From positions 1 to 6,130 of the forward strand of contig CAKVMU010000110.1 of NCBI GenBank assembly GCA_934773085.1: DNA of 6,130 bases, given 5' to 3'. Positions 3,706-6,130 of this stretch are shown here, in pieces (position 1 is the stretch's first letter; the number at the start of each line of letters is the position of its first letter). The translations under genes were made by a program, and so were the position numbers. Source of the stretch: an uncultured Candidatus Melainabacteria bacterium (GTDB lineage Bacteria; Cyanobacteriota; Vampirovibrionia; Gastranaerophilales; Gastranaerophilaceae). Under the pieces are notes generated by a model that did not search any database, was not told the DNA's origin, and saw only the letters and a list, made by a program, of their open reading frames with translations.

Positions 3706-5097
3706 ATGTCTTTTTTTACTCCAAACCCACAACTTTTCGGGCTTCGTGTAGTTAAATATATCAGATGCAGCCACGATGATCAGGTGCTTCATGGCGATAC
3801 GCTTGAAGCACAAGATCTGATTCTTGAAGATTTCATCAAAGTGAATCGGATGATACTTGTTGACACATTCGTTGACGAAGCCCTGACAGCAAGAAAGAAG
3901 TTCAGCAAACGAAAAGAGTTTGCCAGACTTCTGGATGGCGTGAAGGCTCATGCTTTCGACCTGATCATATTTACCAAACTTGACCGATGGTTCAGGAATA
4001 TCGGCGATTATCATAAAATTCAGGAAATACTTGAAGCTAATGGCGTGCAGTGGAAGGCTGTCACAGAAAACTATGATACCACAACCACGAACGGAAGACT
4101 GCACATCAATATCCGTCTGTCTGTTGCACAGGATGAATGTGATCGTGATTCTGACCGAATCAAAGATGTGTTCGCTTATAAGCTGAAAAATAAAACTTAT
4201 GTGTCAGGCAGCCTTCCACGCGGTCTGAAGCTGGATGCAGAAAAGCATGTCATCATTGATCCTGAATGGAACTGCTTTGCACTTGATATGTTTGACCGCT
4301 TCGAAGCTACATGCAGCAAGCGTGACACACAGCTTTTTCTTCAAGACAAGTACGACATTCGTGTCTGCTATGATACAGTTGCGCGATACCTGAAGAATCC
4401 GCTTTTCAAAGGTCAGTATCGTGATGATCCTGACTTCTGCCCTGCGACAATCAGTCCTGAACGCTTTGAACGCATCCAGAAACTTGCGATCAGGAATGTT
4501 CGGATCAGACACACACAGCAATTCTATATTTTTTCAGGTCTTCTGATTTGTTCTTCTTGTGGTCATTATATGTGTGGAACTGTCACATACAGAAGGATGG
4601 CTGATGGATCTGAAAAGATGTACAAGAAATATCGTTGCAATTTCAAGGCGCAATCAAAGCTGTGTGACCGCAGCAAAACATATCGTGAAGCTGATCTTGA
4701 AGAATATATGCTTGCGCACATCCGTCCTGCTCTGTCTGATTATATCGCAAGATATGAAGTGACTGCTGCCAGCACAGTTCGGAAGAATCCTGTCACTGAA
4801 ATTGCGAAAATTGAACGCAAAATGAAGAAGCTGTATGATTTATTTATGGATGACCTGATCAACAAGGAAGCATACAGAAGTGAATATGACAAGTTCAAGT
4901 CACAGATCGAAGAATTGCAAAAATGTTCGACTGCTGCGCCTATGCGAAGCCTTGACAGTGTGAAGAAGCTGCTGTCGGAAGATTGGGAAGCCGTGTATCA
5001 TACATTTTCGGATCAGGAAAAGAACACGTTCTGGAAGTCGTTTGTTGAATCGGTGCTGGTGTATGAGGATGGAAGCATGGACATTCGTTTTTTATAA
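3706..5097 (+). CDS. int: Large serine recombinase, site-specific integrase (463 aa)
   Basis: The protein cuts and joins attP and attB through a phosphoserine link. Domains in order: the resolvase-type catalytic domain, with KYIRCSHDDQ (catalytic Ser22), the TLEAQ motif, TARKKFSKRKEF and the conserved Arg pair in KLDRWFRN; the recombinase domain from about residue 150 (YVSGSLPRGLKLD ... VARYLKNPLFKGQ); a zinc ribbon with CSSCGHYMC and later Cys residues (YRCNF, KLCDR); a coiled coil (EIAKIERKMKKLYDLF ... IEELQK); and a short C-terminal tail. The length is usual for the family and no domain is broken. The ATG at 3706 has AAGAAGG at 7 bases and begins just before the conserved domain; an open GTG at 3577 lies inside a terminator and is rejected. 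The gene abuts the attachment junction, which is standard. Its stop overlaps, tail to tail, the stop of the interrupted ABC gene. Confidence 0.93.
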   Translation: MSFFTPNPQLFGLRVVKYIRCSHDDQVLHGDTLEAQDLILEDFIKVNRMILVDTFVDEALTARKKFSKRKEFARLLDGVKAHAFDLIIFTKLDRWFRNIGDYHKIQEILEANGVQWKAVTENYDTTTTNGRLHINIRLSVAQDECDRDSDRIKDVFAYKLKNKTYVSGSLPRGLKLDAEKHVIIDPEWNCFALDMFDRFEATCSKRDTQLFLQDKYDIRVCYDTVARYLKNPLFKGQYRDDPDFCPATISPERFERIQKLAIRNVRIRHTQQFYIFSGLLICSSCGHYMCGTVTYRRMADGSEKMYKKYRCNFKAQSKLCDRSKTYREADLEEYMLAHIRPALSDYIARYEVTAASTVRKNPVTEIAKIERKMKKLYDLFMDDLINKEAYRSEYDKFKSQIEELQKCSTAAPMRSLDSVKKLLSEDWEAVYHTFSDQEKNTFWKSFVESVLVYEDGSMDIRFL

Positions 5098-5649
5098 TCT
5101 TTGTCGTACTAACTCTGCACCGCCTGTAGGTTCATCAGCCAAAATAATATCGGGGTCAGAAATCAAACTACGTGCAGCAGCTACGCGTTGTTTTTGACCG
5201 CCCGACATTTGTGACGGAAATTTAGAAAGAACGTCTGTAATTCCAAGAAAATCTGCTATATCTTTTAGCTTTTTTTCCGCTGTAACAATGTCAATATTAT
5301 GAATTGATAAAGGCAATATAATATTTTCTTTACCAGTTAGATTATCAAGTAAAGCAAAATCTTGAAATAGATAACCAATCTTGTTGCCACGATATTCAGC
5401 CAACTTCGTGCCATCAAAAGAGCTTATATTGGCACCTGAAAGTAAAATTTGACCTGAAGTTGGTTTAATTACCGTCGCAATACAATTTAATAATGTAGTT
5501 TTACCGGAACCACTTGCACCCATAATACCCAAATATTCACCATTGAGAACATTAAATGAAATCCCATTTAGAGCCTTTGTGGGGACACCATCTTTTGTGT
5601 AAACTTTATGCAAGTCGCACACTTCCAAGAGTTTTTCTGTATAATTCAT
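5092..5649 (-). pseudogene. ABC transporter ATPase, BceA/MacB-like, truncated by the element (185 aa)
   Basis: This is the ATP-binding subunit of an ABC transporter of the BceA/MacB type, which in Firmicutes usually handles antimicrobial peptides and works with a large permease. Visible motifs: Walker A GASGSGKT (residues 44-51), Q-loop YLFQD (93-97), signature MSGGQKQR (148-155) and Walker B IILADEPT (168-175). Then the family pattern stops: instead of the LDS D-loop, the switch His and the rest (about 40-60 residues), there is GGAELVRQRL and a stop. Those residues are encoded by the element. Without the D- and H-loops the product cannot be a normal ATPase. The start at 5649 follows GAGGTG; a TTG at 5688 is less likely. 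The missing 3' part should lie at the other end of the element. The region looks more AT-rich than the element. Confidence 0.88.
5095..5135. other. Attachment junction (attL or attR) of the element
   Basis: The ATPase coding frame is normal through the Thr-Gly after Walker B (to about 5122) and then departs from the family, while the integrase ends at 5097. The crossover should lie within about 5114-5126, likely in the GGCGG read on the minus strand. Large serine integrases use a 2-base core and short arms of about 20-25 bases, so no long direct repeat is expected. The exact core cannot be set without the other junction. Confidence 0.75.
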
Positions 5650-5687
5650 TTTTACACCTCGCCTTGTGGATTGTTGATTGTTTACCA

Positions 5688-5715
5688 ATTATAATTTTAC
5701 TGCATAATAACTCAA
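5688..5715 (-). promoter_or_regulatory. Promoter of the ABC ATPase gene
   Basis: On the minus strand TTGAGT (5710-5715), a 16-base spacer and a perfect TATAAT (5688-5693). The -35 is imperfect and abuts the half-site array at 5715-5750, as expected of an activated promoter. The leader is about 33 bases. Confidence 0.65.
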
Positions 5716-5750
5716 TGTAACACTTACATTTGATGTAAGGTTTTACGTAA
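5715..5750. promoter_or_regulatory. Array of four TTACAT/ATGTAA half-sites
   Basis: Half-sites alternate: ATGTAA (5715-5720), TTACAT (5724-5729), ATGTAA (5733-5738) and TTACGT (5743-5748, within the palindrome TTACGTAA). Starts are spaced 9, 9 and 10 bases apart. They sit directly upstream of the -35 of the ATPase gene. BceR-type response regulators are described as binding TNACA-N4-TGTAA repeats; here the inner pair has a 5-base gap, so the match is close but not exact. Confidence 0.6.
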
Positions 5751-5758
5751 GGAATTAT

Positions 5759-5935
5759 CTATTTTTTATTCCCTTTCCTACGTCCATCAGTAGGCTTCTC
5801 TGCCGCTTTGGGTATCAACCACATATAACCGATTTTTGAAACTCCCGGTATTCTGTTCTGTTTACAAAGTATCTGTACTCGCCGTTCAGAAATGCCCCAT
5901 TTTTCCGCTGCTTCTGGACAAGACATATATTCCAT
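5759..5935 (-). CDS. Small helix-turn-helix protein, excisionase/MerR-like (58 aa)
   Basis: The product starts MEYMSCPEAAEKWGISERRV, continues QILCKQNRIPGVSKIGYMWL and ends IPKAAEKPTDGRRKGNKK. This is the winged-helix pattern of excisionase-type proteins: an AAEKWGIS-x-RRVQ helix-turn-helix, the NRIPG turn, then a GYMWLIP wing strand and a basic tail. I recognise it as a frequent small DNA-binding protein in Lachnospiraceae genomes and their mobile elements. The ATG at 5935 has AAAGGGCGG upstream and a promoter at 5972-6000. It lies upstream of the ABC ATPase gene on the same strand, with the half-site array between, and so belongs to the flanking DNA, not to the integrated element. It could bind DNA at its own promoter or serve a neighbouring element as an excision factor; neither is shown. 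Confidence 0.8.
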   Translation of the reverse strand: MEYMSCPEAAEKWGISERRVQILCKQNRIPGVSKIGYMWLIPKAAEKPTDGRRKGNKK

Positions 5936-5971
5936 AGTTCAACCGCCCTTTCCTCAAACTTTATCAATATA

Positions 5972-6000
5972 ATTATAATCGGATAACCGAATAATAGCAA
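5972..6000 (-). promoter_or_regulatory. Promoter of the small helix-turn-helix gene, with palindrome in spacer
   Basis: On the minus strand TTGCTA (5995-6000), a 17-base spacer and TATAAT (5972-5977). The spacer holds TCGGTTATCCGA, a 4-4-4 inverted repeat placed where a repressor would block the promoter. The rest of the gap to 6095 shows only a small hairpin (ATCTC-GAAA-GAGAT, 6049-6062) before the next gene. Confidence 0.5.
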
Positions 6001-6095
6001 GTGTATGATATGCTCTATTTCTATCCATACTATGATGTGTGTAATCATATCTCGAAAGAGAGATGAAATATACAATGTAGTTGGGTGAAATGATT

Positions 6096-6130
6096 ATGAA
6101 GCAGAGCAAAGAAAAGTTTGATTTTAAGGC
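6096..6130 (+). CDS. Start of a rightward gene, probably Xre-family regulator (partial)
   Basis: Only 11 complete codons are visible: MKQSKEKFDFK and then the first two bases of a GC-starting codon. The ATG at 6096 has GGGTG 8 bases upstream; the ATG at 6090 is in frame but too close to that site. The N-terminal pattern 'KxxEKFDFKA' is how a group of Xre helix-turn-helix regulators of Tn916-like and related conjugative elements begins, but so short a piece cannot prove this. It diverges from the 58-aa helix-turn-helix gene, sharing a 160-base control region with a palindrome and a small hairpin. The gene itself is fairly sure; the family is a guess by resemblance. Confidence 0.5.
   Translation, partial: MKQSKEKFDFK

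Noticed and set aside
3664..4104. Minus-strand open frame of 146 codons within the integrase gene
   Set aside because: It is a shadow of a well-supported gene, lacks a ribosome site and has no recognisable pattern.
4204..4521. Minus-strand open frame of 105 codons within the integrase gene
   Set aside because: Same reasons: it is antisense to conserved integrase domains.
6049..6062. Small hairpin ATCTC-GAAA-GAGAT as a terminator
   Set aside because: The stem is only 5 bp and no T-run follows; it may be a minor leader structure.
5815..6075. Minus-strand open frame of 86 codons
   Set aside because: It overlaps the 58-aa helix-turn-helix gene in another frame; that gene has the family pattern, ribosome site and promoter.
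1..6130. CRISPR array, tRNA, rRNA or insertion sequence
   Set aside because: I saw no regularly spaced repeats, no tRNA-like cloverleaf or rRNA sequence, and no transposase or terminal inverted repeats other than the integrase junction described.

Overview
The window looks like the integrase end of a temperate phage or phage-like integrative element in a low-to-moderate GC Gram-positive gut-type bacterium (Clostridia, most likely Lachnospiraceae). This rests on strong AGGAGG-type ribosome binding sites, TTGACA/TATAAT promoters, Xre-type repressors, a large serine integrase and the style of the small phage proteins. No taxonomic marker is present, so the assignment is an inference.

Layout. 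Positions 1-2498 hold a leftward (minus-strand) early-type gene cluster. In transcription order it encodes a 69-aa conserved phage protein, a 46-aa protein whose stop overlaps the start of a 92-aa protein with a C-terminal membrane segment, a 53-aa protein, a 156-aa protein with an ADP-ribosyltransferase-like pattern, a 179-aa DUF2786 protein, and a gene running off the left edge. One gene (1695-1874, 59 aa, membrane-anchored) faces the other way with its own promoter, like a lysogeny-expressed 'moron'. Positions 2537-2631 are the switch: two near-consensus promoters point away from each other across repeated AGACAC half-sites, the left one driving the early cluster and the right one the 125-aa Xre repressor. 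Positions 3051-3592 carry a bidirectional terminator, a 32-aa gene, a second small Xre regulator and a second copy of the terminator motif. A serine integrase (3706-5097) follows, behind a hairpin that contains its own ribosome binding site.

The element ends just after the integrase. There it has split a minus-strand ABC-transporter ATPase gene (BceA/MacB-like) immediately after the Walker B motif, leaving a 185-aa truncated product whose last residues and stop codon come from the element. Right of the junction is flanking DNA, visibly more AT-rich: the ATPase promoter, an array of four TTACAT-type half-sites, a 58-aa helix-turn-helix gene and the start of a rightward Xre-like gene. That gene content is typical of conjugative-element cargo, so the phage-like element may sit inside another mobile element.

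How it fits together. The Xre repressor probably holds the leftward early promoter off in the lysogen. The integrase is gated by its leader hairpin. Integration disrupts the transporter and puts the host promoter antisense to the integrase. A terminator at 3564-3592 would stop that antisense transcript before it reaches the regulatory genes.
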